Shown here: positions 45,118 through 53,868 of the stretch, piece after piece | How positions within the stretch are numbered: position 1 is the stretch's first letter | Layout of the letters: each line of letters begins with the position of its first letter | Program-made: the position numbers and the translations under genes | Assembly (NCBI GenBank): GCA_028343155.1 | Contig: JAOLXX010000017.1 | Span: forward strand, 1-54,778 | Direction of reading: 5' to 3' | From: Polaribacter sp. | GTDB lineage: Bacteria > Bacteroidota > Bacteroidia > Flavobacteriales > Flavobacteriaceae | DNA: 54,778 bases | Notes under the pieces: generated by a model | Database searches by the model: none | What the model saw: the letters and a program-made list of their open reading frames with translations, nothing else | Told to the model about the DNA's origin: nothing

Positions 45118-46602
45118 TTATTTATTTAATATGAGTTCTAATTCTTTTTTCCAATTGTTGTATGCTTTTAAATATGGTTCTTTGTCTTTAAAGGGTATAA
45201 AAGTCATAACATAATCATTGTCCATAATTACTTTTCCAAAAGTTTCAAAATCTCCTTTGTGTAAATTTGCGGCTCTTGCTGCGCCTATTGCTCCTGTTGT
45301 ATTATAAATTTCTATTTCTTGCGCTATTAATGTGGCTACAGTATTTGCAAATATTTCTGAACGGAAAAGATTATCGTTTCCTGCTCTTATGACATGTGGT
45401 TTTACACCATCCTGCTTAAGAATTTCTATACCATACAAAAACGAAAAAGCAATACCTTCTAAAGCAGCTCTACATAAATGTGCTTTGTTATGATTGTTTA
45501 GATTAACGTTAACCAAACGTGTACCAATTTCTCTGTTATTAAGCATGCGTTCTGCACCATTTCCAAAAGGTAACATACATACACCATCTGAACCTATAGG
45601 TATTTCTGAGGCTAAAATATTCATCTCTTCATAAGAATCTACATCTAGGTTATTTAACAACCAACGGTACTGGATTCCTGCGCCATTTATATTTAATAAT
45701 TTACCTATTCTTTTATTTTTTTTGGAATAATTTACGTGTGCAAAATTGTTGACTCTCGTACTTTCTTTACCAGATAAATTATCTGTAACTGCATAAACCA
45801 CACCAGATGTTCCACCAGTTGCAGCAACTTCACCTGGATTAAAAACGTTTAAGGATAATGCATTATTGGGCTGATCTCCTGCTCTGTAATAAATTGGTGT
45901 TCCTGCTGCAATGCCACTTTCTGTCTCTCCGTTTTTATCGACAACAGATTGAATTCCGAAGGTTTCCACAATGTCCGGAACTAGCGATTTATCTATACCA
46001 TAATATTCTAGCAAAAAATCTGCTTTAGTATCTTTATTGAAATCCCAAAAAATGCCTTCTGATAAACCAGAAATTGTGGTATTTATTTTCTTTGAAAATT
46101 TATAGGCTACATAATCTCCAGGCAACATAAACTTATAGATTTGACTATAGATTTCTGGCTCGTTTTCTTTTACCCATTTTAATTTTGACGCTGTAAAATT
46201 TGCTGGAGAATTCAATAAATGTGAAGCACATTTTTCTTTACCAATTTCAGCAAAGGCTTTATTTCCTGTTTCTACTGCTCTACTATCGCACCAAATAATA
46301 CTTTTGCGAAGCGGATTACCAGCTTTGTCTACCAAAACTAATCCATGCATTTGATAAGAAATACCAAGGCCTTTTATTTGGCTTCTACTAACATTATATT
46401 GTTTTTTTAGTTTTGTAATGGCATTGCATATATGCAACCACCAATCGTTCGGTTCTTGTTCTGCCCATCCGTTTTTTTGAGCAAACATGCCCATTTCTTC
46501 TTTGGGTTCTTGAACAACACCTAAGCTTTTACCAGATTCTATTTCCACTAATGCAGCTTTTATGGAAGAACTGCCAATGTCTAATCCTAGATAATAGTTC
46601 AT
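45118..46602 (-). CDS. xylB: Xylulokinase
   Basis: The 494-residue FGGY-family kinase phosphorylates D-xylulose with ATP. It has the N-terminal phosphate loop YLGLDIGSSSIKAALVE, GLGISYQMHGLVLVD, IIWCDSRA, the catalytic Asp in YRAGDQPNNALSLNVF, GEVAATGGTSGVVY and the C-terminal nucleotide site VIRAGNDNLFRSEIF. No signal peptide is present, as expected for a cytosolic enzyme. Its start codon overlaps the stop of the upstream beta-helix/PDZ gene by one base (TAATG). That predicts coupled translation of a secreted hydrolase and the xylose kinase. Confidence 0.96.
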   Translation of the reverse strand: MNYYLGLDIGSSSIKAALVEIESGKSLGVVQEPKEEMGMFAQKNGWAEQEPNDWWLHICNAITKLKKQYNVSRSQIKGLGISYQMHGLVLVDKAGNPLRKSIIWCDSRAVETGNKAFAEIGKEKCASHLLNSPANFTASKLKWVKENEPEIYSQIYKFMLPGDYVAYKFSKKINTTISGLSEGIFWDFNKDTKADFLLEYYGIDKSLVPDIVETFGIQSVVDKNGETESGIAAGTPIYYRAGDQPNNALSLNVFNPGEVAATGGTSGVVYAVTDNLSGKESTRVNNFAHVNYSKKNKRIGKLLNINGAGIQYRWLLNNLDVDSYEEMNILASEIPIGSDGVCMLPFGNGAERMLNNREIGTRLVNVNLNNHNKAHLCRAALEGIAFSFLYGIEILKQDGVKPHVIRAGNDNLFRSEIFANTVATLIAQEIEIYNTTGAIGAARAANLHKGDFETFGKVIMDNDYVMTFIPFKDKEPYLKAYNNWKKELELILNK

Positions 46603-48965
46603 TATATAGTAATTTCAATTTCTTTTTGTTGTCTAACAACTTTTAACTTAATTGATCCAGCCTTGTTCCTCTTAATAATTTTAAAAAACTGTCTTTGATT
46701 CGCAATTTTTCTACCATTTACTGTTAAAATTAAATCTCCTTCTAACAAACCAACTTTAGCAGCTTTAGACTTTTTAGGCACTTTTAATAAAGCAATACCA
46801 CCATCTTCTTTAGCAACACCATAAGCCGAAAATTCCATTCCTGACAAACCACTAACAGTAGCACCTAACCAAGTAGGTTTTCTTCCTTTTTTTGCTCCTC
46901 GTTTATTTTTAAGTGTTTCTGACACTCCTAAAACAGGAATTATTGGTGTTCTTGCAATTGCTCTTAGACTCGGTTTTTTAACACCAAATTGATCCATTGG
47001 AAAGTTTTTAAATCCAATATCAAAAGCAGGTGAACCCTCTTTTACTCTAAAATCTCCATTCGTAGGATCCACAAACTGAGGATCTTCTACAATTGAATTT
47101 TTATCCCATCCAAATTTTTGTGTTAGCTCTGAATTAAAGATAAGATTACTATCAACACGCTTACCTGTATTATTTGCCATTGGTACTTTTACACCTTGAT
47201 ATACAAACATAAAAATGTTTGAAAAAACTTCATCTTCACTGTTTTCATACCAAACATGTGGATGAAATGTATTGTTTACAGTAATATTATTCCAAGCACG
47301 TCTTCTGTATCCTTCTCGAAGTTTTAAACCACCAGATAACATTAAATTATTATAAATATCGTAATTGGTAGAACCATCATCTAAATCAATATCCCAACCA
47401 TGATCACAACGCCAACGACTGTTTCTAATGGTTGTAGTTTTTATAGCGTCTGCAAATGGTAACTTTGGATATTTACCCATATCTGCATTTTTAAGACGCC
47501 AGTATCGGTCTCTTCCCCAAGAATTAAAGGAACCATGATCGTGGGTTTCTAAAACAGTATTAAATACATCACAACGCTCTATTAAATGTCCTCCAAAAGC
47601 GCCATCGCCAACATTGATTCCCGAACGAGCACAATCGTAAATAGAACAATCTCTCACGGTTATTTCCATAGCCATCTCAATCTGTACTCCTGCAGGTTGA
47701 CGCTCAACCGTTCCAATATCATGTATCAAACAATCTTCTACAATTCCTAATGATGGATAATTTTCTGTTTTAGGACCAGGAGTTTTATCAACAGTATTCA
47801 TATCATTTTTCTGTCCATATTCAAACAACGGATCACGTAGCGCTTTTGGATCACCTACAAAACAAACACCACTTGCTCCTGTGTGATGAATGTAATTTCC
47901 TTTGATTAAAGTGTTTCTATTGTAATTGTTTACAAAAATGGCATTTCCACCAACTTGATCGAATTCACAATCTAAAATCTGAATATTTTCTGTGCCTGTT
48001 AACATAAAAGCACCTCCTCTAAAAATTGTCCAATCGGAACGTACCATAGGTTCTTTGGTTTCCATAAATGTTCTAGCGGCATGTTTTACCACAAAGCCTT
48101 GTAAACTAATATGTTTTACAGGATGTTTTATGGAACCTTGAAAATTGATCAATTGTTTTAATTGAACCACTTCTATTTTTGCTTTTTCTAAATCTGTGGT
48201 TGTTGCTGGTTTATAATATAAGATTTGAGTCTTTTTATCATGAAACCATTCTCCAGAAACATCTAATTCTTCAAAAATGTTTTCAACCATTCTATATTCT
48301 TTATGCATTCCTAATTGTCGATTGTTTTGCCAACCTCCTTCATAAGTTACTTCTCCTTCATCATTTTTCCCAGTAATTAAATAATGATATCCTCCCCATT
48401 CTTTAGAATGCATGGCATGAATATATCCTCCTTTAGGATTCTTCCACCCAGCAGCACGTTCTTTAGAAAACGCATCTGCTGCATAACCTTGGTAAGCAGC
48501 CGTTTTCTTAGTAGCATCGTAATTTGGGTATCTTGCCATACGTTGATTTAAATCGTTTACAAAAAGCTGATCAATCACAATTCCTTTTGGAGTTTTTGCT
48601 TTGAAAATTCCATTTTGATAGGGTTTCCAATTTAGTTCGAGTTTTAATCCTCCACTTAAAACCACTTTACCTTCATTGTTTGCACGATATACAATTGGGT
48701 GTTTTTCTGAACCAGAATCTTTTGAATTAAAAATGATTGTTTCAGGCAAATAATATACACCATCAGCAAAATAGATAGTCACTGTTTCTTTACTTGCAAA
48801 TGCTCTTGCTTTTTGCTTTGCTGTTGTAAATGTTGCTAAAGGATTATTTACATCTCCACTGTTTTTATCTGAACCATTTGGACTCACATAAATATCTAAA
48901 GCGTAGGTTGATGTTATAAAAAGACCTATTAAAATGTAAAAAAAGTTCAATATAAATTTTTTCAT
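46602..48965 (-). CDS. Secreted parallel beta-helix glycosidase (GH120/GH141-like) with C-terminal PDZ domain
   Basis: The product is 787 residues long with signal peptide (…FITSTYALD). The start is LDIYVSPNGSDKNSGDVNNPLATF, followed by beta-helix coils at about 270-640 (SLQGFVVKHAARTFM, DCEFDQVGGNAIFVNNYNRN, KGNYIHHTGASGVCFVGD, RDCSIYDCARSGINVGDGA, CDVFNTVLETHDHGSFNSWG). DPQFVDPTNGDFRVKEGSPA follows. The last ~75 residues read as a PDZ domain (GIALLKVPKKSKAAKVGLLEGDLILTVNGRKI). Beta-helix glycosidases of GH120 are beta-xylosidases; GH141 are fucosidases or xylanases. The tight coupling to xylB favours xylose release. The PDZ module suggests binding to a partner or to its own C-terminus, which is unusual for a glycan hydrolase. 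Confidence 0.8.
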   Translation of the reverse strand: MKKFILNFFYILIGLFITSTYALDIYVSPNGSDKNSGDVNNPLATFTTAKQKARAFASKETVTIYFADGVYYLPETIIFNSKDSGSEKHPIVYRANNEGKVVLSGGLKLELNWKPYQNGIFKAKTPKGIVIDQLFVNDLNQRMARYPNYDATKKTAAYQGYAADAFSKERAAGWKNPKGGYIHAMHSKEWGGYHYLITGKNDEGEVTYEGGWQNNRQLGMHKEYRMVENIFEELDVSGEWFHDKKTQILYYKPATTTDLEKAKIEVVQLKQLINFQGSIKHPVKHISLQGFVVKHAARTFMETKEPMVRSDWTIFRGGAFMLTGTENIQILDCEFDQVGGNAIFVNNYNRNTLIKGNYIHHTGASGVCFVGDPKALRDPLFEYGQKNDMNTVDKTPGPKTENYPSLGIVEDCLIHDIGTVERQPAGVQIEMAMEITVRDCSIYDCARSGINVGDGAFGGHLIERCDVFNTVLETHDHGSFNSWGRDRYWRLKNADMGKYPKLPFADAIKTTTIRNSRWRCDHGWDIDLDDGSTNYDIYNNLMLSGGLKLREGYRRRAWNNITVNNTFHPHVWYENSEDEVFSNIFMFVYQGVKVPMANNTGKRVDSNLIFNSELTQKFGWDKNSIVEDPQFVDPTNGDFRVKEGSPAFDIGFKNFPMDQFGVKKPSLRAIARTPIIPVLGVSETLKNKRGAKKGRKPTWLGATVSGLSGMEFSAYGVAKEDGGIALLKVPKKSKAAKVGLLEGDLILTVNGRKIANQRQFFKIIKRNKAGSIKLKVVRQQKEIEITI

Positions 48966-48971
48966 AATTAA

Positions 48972-50480
48972 TTAATTTTGTTGAATTCTTTGATATGTGT
49001 TTTTAGTTTCTTTTCTGAGCTTCGTTACTACTTTAGTATACTGTTTATCATTTACTAAATTATTCATCTCATAAGGGTCATTTTCTAAATCATATAATTC
49101 TTCAATTGCAGGATTATGCTCATAATAAATGATGTATTTATATTTATCATTCCTAACACCTCTTGATCTGTATGATTTATTAGCCTTGATTATATCCTGA
49201 TTTGCTATTTCAAAATCTGGGTATTTTCTTTTAGAATGTAAGTTCGAAATAAAAAGACTTTCTGAATAGACAGATTTCTGCCAATTCTCCATATTTTGAG
49301 TTTTATCTAATATGCCTATAAAACTATTTCCTTGCATTTTTTGAGGTTTTTCTATACCAACAAAAGATAATATGGTTGGTGCAATATCTACTGAAGATAT
49401 AAATGCTTTTTCTCTATATCCTCTTTTTTCTTTGGCTCTACGACCATCAAAAACTATTAATGGGGCTTTTATAGATTCTTCATAAAGAATTGCCTTATCG
49501 TATAAACCTTGTGAACCATGAAAACGTCCGTTATCACTAGTATAAATAATTATGGTATTATCGAGAATCTCCATTTTCTCTAATTTATCTACCAATCTAC
49601 CTACTTGCTGATCTACAGTATAACCTTGAGTTGCAAATCTTCTTACTAATTTTTGATATAATTCAGGCGTCGATGTTCTTTTTATATGAAGTGGAACACC
49701 TCTCCAATTGTCTAACAACTTAGGTAGTTTAGTGTTTTTTCCTTCAACCCAATTTTCTGGAACACTAAAATTCTGGTTCTCAAATTCCTTTACATGAGGT
49801 GGATACATATCTCTATCCTTGTCATTTTTTACAGCATAAAAACTAACTGATAAACAAAATGGTTCATCTTTTGGCTGCGTATTTAAAAAATGAATCATCG
49901 CATCTCCAGTTTTTAAAGTTCTTTCATTTTGTGGTCTATCCACATCATAAATTTCCTTTAATGTTGCATCCTCAGGCCACATTTTAAAAGCGCCTCTAAA
50001 ATGTACTCCTCTACCAGTAAAAAAATCGAAGTATTCTCCTAAATTTTCTTGTAAATCATAACCAGAAACCCCACCTTTTGCATGGTAAGCTTTATTAGTA
50101 ACAGGGAAGCCAAACTTACCTACAAATCCTGTACGATATCCTGATTTTTTCAATCTCGCTGGATATGTGTCTTTAAAATCTGCCTTTGAAAAAGTGAGAT
50201 TATTTGGATAAGAAAAACCCACTCTATGATTAGACAAATAACGCCCAGACATTATAGTAGCTCTACTAGGCATGCAAATTGCAACAGGATAATAAGCCCT
50301 ATCAAAAATAACTCCTTCCTTAGCTAATCGGTCTATGTTTTCAGTTTTAAACTCAGGTCTTCCATAACATCCAAAATTGTCCCAACGTTGGTCATCTGTC
50401 ATTAAAAAAACAATATTTGGTTGTTGGGCGTAAGCAACCAAATTAAACAATAACCAAAAAATCAATACAAGTTTTTTCAT
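48972..50480 (-). CDS. Sulfatase, S1 type, with CMPSR active-site motif
   Basis: The start is set at 50480 (MKKLVLIFWLLFNLVAYAQ), a regular signal peptide. A start 24 nt earlier would add eight residues that overlap the upstream GH29 gene. The protein is 502 residues long from here. The metal motif is MTDDQRWDNFGCYG rather than ADDLGYGD, and the active site is ICMPSRATIMSGRYLSNH (formylglycine Cys about 69). FVGKFGFPV, YTSDNGRFHGSQGL and LYDLENDPYEMNNL complete the site. The DDQRWDN/CMPSR combination places it in a different S1 branch from the ADDLGYGD sulfatases nearby. Confidence 0.92.
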   Translation of the reverse strand: MKKLVLIFWLLFNLVAYAQQPNIVFLMTDDQRWDNFGCYGRPEFKTENIDRLAKEGVIFDRAYYPVAICMPSRATIMSGRYLSNHRVGFSYPNNLTFSKADFKDTYPARLKKSGYRTGFVGKFGFPVTNKAYHAKGGVSGYDLQENLGEYFDFFTGRGVHFRGAFKMWPEDATLKEIYDVDRPQNERTLKTGDAMIHFLNTQPKDEPFCLSVSFYAVKNDKDRDMYPPHVKEFENQNFSVPENWVEGKNTKLPKLLDNWRGVPLHIKRTSTPELYQKLVRRFATQGYTVDQQVGRLVDKLEKMEILDNTIIIYTSDNGRFHGSQGLYDKAILYEESIKAPLIVFDGRRAKEKRGYREKAFISSVDIAPTILSFVGIEKPQKMQGNSFIGILDKTQNMENWQKSVYSESLFISNLHSKRKYPDFEIANQDIIKANKSYRSRGVRNDKYKYIIYYEHNPAIEELYDLENDPYEMNNLVNDKQYTKVVTKLRKETKNTYQRIQQN

Positions 50481-50493
50481 TTTACAAGGTTTA

Positions 50494-52332
50494 TTAATTA
50501 TCAATTGGTATTAATTGTACATTAATAATATTAGGTGTAAAATCGGTAAAACCAGAAGTAACTTCAAGGCTTAACGTTTGCATACCAAGTGTCTTAATTT
50601 CTATATTTCCTAAAATAGACACAACACTTTTCATTTCTGTTGCCATTCTTTCATTATTCCAACGTTTATCTTCTTTAAGTTTACTTTCTACGGATTGTCC
50701 AGCAACAGTAACACGCATGCTACCATCGGTTTTCCATTTATCATGTTCTTTAACACTACTCAAAACAACAACTTTGTATTTTCCAGGTTTTAGCATTCTA
50801 AAATCCCAACTTAATGCTTGTCCTACTTCATTTAAGCCAACAGTCATTCCTCTTGTTGGCATAATCCCTTTTCCTTTTTTAGGAACAGTGAATATTCTTT
50901 GGTCTAAAGGACGTAGCGTTTTGTTTGGTACAAACTCTTTATCATGAATAGTAGCTCTAAATGCATCTAAAATAACTTTACCATCTTGTTGCTGAAGAAA
51001 TGCCTGATCCATTATAAGTGCTCCTTTTATTTTTAATGCAATTACTGAAACATTTGGATCTGGAGCTGTTTTAGGCACATCAATTGAAATTACATTTGCT
51101 CCTGCTGCTGCGTTAAATTTTGCATCATAAGAAAGTGATTTTCCATTGGCTAAAAGTGACGCATTTTCTATACTATTATTAAGTCCGAATAATTTGAAAA
51201 TACCATTTTTTGGCCAATCGACAACATTTAAATAAAGTGTTGTATTCTCACCTTTATTTCGCTGAGTCATGGAACCCCAATTAAATTCGTAAGGATAAGG
51301 ACCTGCAGTTGTTCCGTATATGGCATTACCATTTTTTTGAAGCCATTCTCCCATAATTTTAAGTCTAGTCTGCGATTCTTTTGGAATAACACCTTTACTA
51401 TTTGGTCCAACATTTAATAAGTAATTTCCTCCATTACCAGCAATATCTATAAGTTTCCCTAGCATTGTTTTGGCAGATTTCCAATTATCATCACCTTTTT
51501 TAAAATGCCAATTATCATTCATGGTTTGTGCCGATTCAAAATCGGCACCAATATTTCCAGCAGGAGTCATATTATCTCCCATAGATAAGTAATTTACGTA
51601 TTTTAAAGTATCATCATCACCTAAACGACTGTTAGAAATTACGCCGTAAGAATTGAGCAAATCCATCATTTCCTGTTGTCCTAACAATCGCTTTCTGTTT
51701 TTATTTCTGAAACCTGCAGAACCGTCAAACCAAAATAACTTAGGTTGATAATTTTCGCATAATTCCTTAATTTGTCCGTACATAAAATCCATGTACTTGG
51801 TAATATCTGCATCTGGATTTGGGTTAAAATGAAAGCCTTTACGATTACTATATGTAGTATCATATTCTGGATGATACCAATCTGCAATTGAGTAATAAAA
51901 ACCAAGTTCAATACCTGCTTCTTTACAAGCTGCTGCTAATTCGCCTACAATGTCTCTTTTAAAAGGCGTTGCATCTATAACATCCCATTCTGTTAATTTA
52001 GAATCCCATTTACAAAAGCCATCATGATGCTTTGTGGTAAAAACAATATATTTCATACCAGCATCTTTGGCAATACGCACCCATTCTTTGGCATCAAAAT
52101 CAACTGGATTAAAATTCTTAACCGACTTTTCGTAACGTTCTGTTTTATTAAGCCCTTCTTCCAAAAAATCTTCGGATGTAGAAGCTCCAAAATGAATAAA
52201 CATACCAAATCTTGCGTTACGAAACCAACCCATTAATTCTTCATCCGAAGGTGTTTTCTCTTCTTGAGCGGATAATAAACTTGTTGTCAGCATTAAAACT
52301 GACAAAAGTAAATAACAATATCTATAATTCAT
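50494..52332 (-). CDS. GH29 family alpha-L-fucosidase, long form with C-terminal beta-domains
   Basis: The product is 612 residues long with a signal peptide ending SLLSAQ. The barrel has NARFGMFIHFGAS, KYIVFTTKHHDGFCKWDS, GELAAACKEAGIELGFYYS and the nucleophile Asp 203 in PKLFWFDGSAG. Two beta-rich domains follow: one at about 345-450 that is usual in GH29, and another at about 455-612 that ends VTSGFTDFTPNIINVQLIP and looks like an Ig- or CBM-like module. It is distinct from the shorter GH29 at 33418-34839, which lacks the last domain. The alternative view, an inactive paralogue, is not supported because nucleophile and His motif are intact. Confidence 0.9.
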   Translation of the reverse strand: MNYRYCYLLLSVLMLTTSLLSAQEEKTPSDEELMGWFRNARFGMFIHFGASTSEDFLEEGLNKTERYEKSVKNFNPVDFDAKEWVRIAKDAGMKYIVFTTKHHDGFCKWDSKLTEWDVIDATPFKRDIVGELAAACKEAGIELGFYYSIADWYHPEYDTTYSNRKGFHFNPNPDADITKYMDFMYGQIKELCENYQPKLFWFDGSAGFRNKNRKRLLGQQEMMDLLNSYGVISNSRLGDDDTLKYVNYLSMGDNMTPAGNIGADFESAQTMNDNWHFKKGDDNWKSAKTMLGKLIDIAGNGGNYLLNVGPNSKGVIPKESQTRLKIMGEWLQKNGNAIYGTTAGPYPYEFNWGSMTQRNKGENTTLYLNVVDWPKNGIFKLFGLNNSIENASLLANGKSLSYDAKFNAAAGANVISIDVPKTAPDPNVSVIALKIKGALIMDQAFLQQQDGKVILDAFRATIHDKEFVPNKTLRPLDQRIFTVPKKGKGIMPTRGMTVGLNEVGQALSWDFRMLKPGKYKVVVLSSVKEHDKWKTDGSMRVTVAGQSVESKLKEDKRWNNERMATEMKSVVSILGNIEIKTLGMQTLSLEVTSGFTDFTPNIINVQLIPIDN

Positions 52333-52342
52333 TTTTAAAAAT

Positions 52343-53830
52343 TTAGTTATCCGTATTTTCTGGTGCCCATTCAGGAATTCTGGATTCCTTTAATTGTTTA
52401 TTATAACGTTTTGCAAAAGGTTGGTTTTCTGGAGTCACTTTTGGTAAACCTTCATTCACCATTAAAGGTTTTGCATATTCCCACCAATTATTGAATGATT
52501 TTTGCAATTCTGCAATTACTTTTGGATTTTCTGCTGCTAAGTCATTTTTTTCAAAAGGATCTAAAGAAATATCAAAAAGCTCTTTGTTATTAGTAAAACG
52601 CCATTGTTGGGTTCTAACCGCAGATTTTTTAAACTTAAATTCTTCTCTGTTACCATCTTTCCAACGACCACAGTGAACAAACAACTCTCTATCTTCCCAT
52701 TCTGCATTCGGGTTTTTTATAAGTGGCAACAATGAGCGACCACTCAATTTTTGCATTTTTTTAGGCAATTTAACTCCTGCCATATCAGTAAAAGTTTGAT
52801 ATAAATCGATATGAGAAACCAATTTATCAATATCAACTCCTTTTCCTAATTTACCTTTCCAATACCAAAAAGCAGGTACATGTGTACCACCTTCAAAAGG
52901 TGAATTTTTTCCTCCTCTTAAATTGGCATTAAAATGCCTTATTTTTTTTCCATGAAGTCTACCACTTAAATGTGTCGCTCCATTATCTGTCATAAAAATA
53001 ACGAGTGTATTTTCTAAGGCGTTCCAAGATTCTAATTTTTGCATCATTGCTCCAAAATTATCATCAATGTTTTCAATCATTCCATAACGCCCAGCAGTTC
53101 CTTTATCATATCCTAATTCTAAAAAACGCTTTTTGTATTTTTCTGGAGCTACTAATGGTGCGTGTGGTGCATTTAAAGAAACATAAGCAAAGTAAGGTTC
53201 GTTTGTTTCATTTTGTTTTTTAACCCAAGCCATAGCTGCATCAAAAAATACATCTGTACAAAAACCTTTGGTTTTTACAATCGTATTATTGTGCAACAAC
53301 ACATTATCAAAATACAAATTTTCTTCATTTGCAGGAAAATCTCCATATCTAGTTTGTCCAATTCCTCCACCTCCGTGCATCAAAACTTCGTTAAAACCTC
53401 TGTTTATTGGTAAATATGCTTCTTCATCACCTAAATGCCATTTACCAAAAAGACCTGTTTTATAGCCTGCTGATTGTAAAGCTTGTGGCATTGTAAACAC
53501 CTCTTGAGACATTCTTTCTCTTTGTAAAATAGTATGTGTTACTCCAACTTCAAAAGGACGATTTCCACTCATAATTGCAGCCCTTGTTGGTGCACAAGTT
53601 GGACTTACTTGAAAATCTGTAAAGCGTGTTGATTTTGCGTAAAAGGCATCAATATTTGGTGTTTTCAACACTTGATTTCCCATACATGCCAAATCTCCCA
53701 TTCCTTGGTCGTCTGTCATCACTAAAATAATATTAGGTCTGGTATTTTTAAGCGTTTTATTTTGACTGATTATTGTGCAATTAGCCAACAGTATCAATAA
53801 TCCTATTTGAATAAATTTAAGTGATTTCAT
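52343..53830 (-). CDS. Sulfatase, S1 type, with CAPTR active-site motif
   Basis: The product is 495 residues long with a possible lipobox LANC (Cys 18; Asn before Cys is unusual, so a plain signal peptide is possible). VMTDDQGMGDLACMGN, TCAPTRAAIMSGN (formylglycine Cys 79), LFGKWHLGDEE, YVSLNAPHAPLVAPE and FMTDNGATHLSG complete the S1 site. The Gly-rich MHGGGGIGQT loop and the TDDQGMGD start mark a third branch of S1 in this locus. Its gene stops 10 nt before the GH29 start. Confidence 0.92.
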   Translation of the reverse strand: MKSLKFIQIGLLILLANCTIISQNKTLKNTRPNIILVMTDDQGMGDLACMGNQVLKTPNIDAFYAKSTRFTDFQVSPTCAPTRAAIMSGNRPFEVGVTHTILQRERMSQEVFTMPQALQSAGYKTGLFGKWHLGDEEAYLPINRGFNEVLMHGGGGIGQTRYGDFPANEENLYFDNVLLHNNTIVKTKGFCTDVFFDAAMAWVKKQNETNEPYFAYVSLNAPHAPLVAPEKYKKRFLELGYDKGTAGRYGMIENIDDNFGAMMQKLESWNALENTLVIFMTDNGATHLSGRLHGKKIRHFNANLRGGKNSPFEGGTHVPAFWYWKGKLGKGVDIDKLVSHIDLYQTFTDMAGVKLPKKMQKLSGRSLLPLIKNPNAEWEDRELFVHCGRWKDGNREEFKFKKSAVRTQQWRFTNNKELFDISLDPFEKNDLAAENPKVIAELQKSFNNWWEYAKPLMVNEGLPKVTPENQPFAKRYNKQLKESRIPEWAPENTDN

Positions 53831-53868
53831 TTTATATTTTTTTAGTTTTATTATTTTTTTTAATAATT

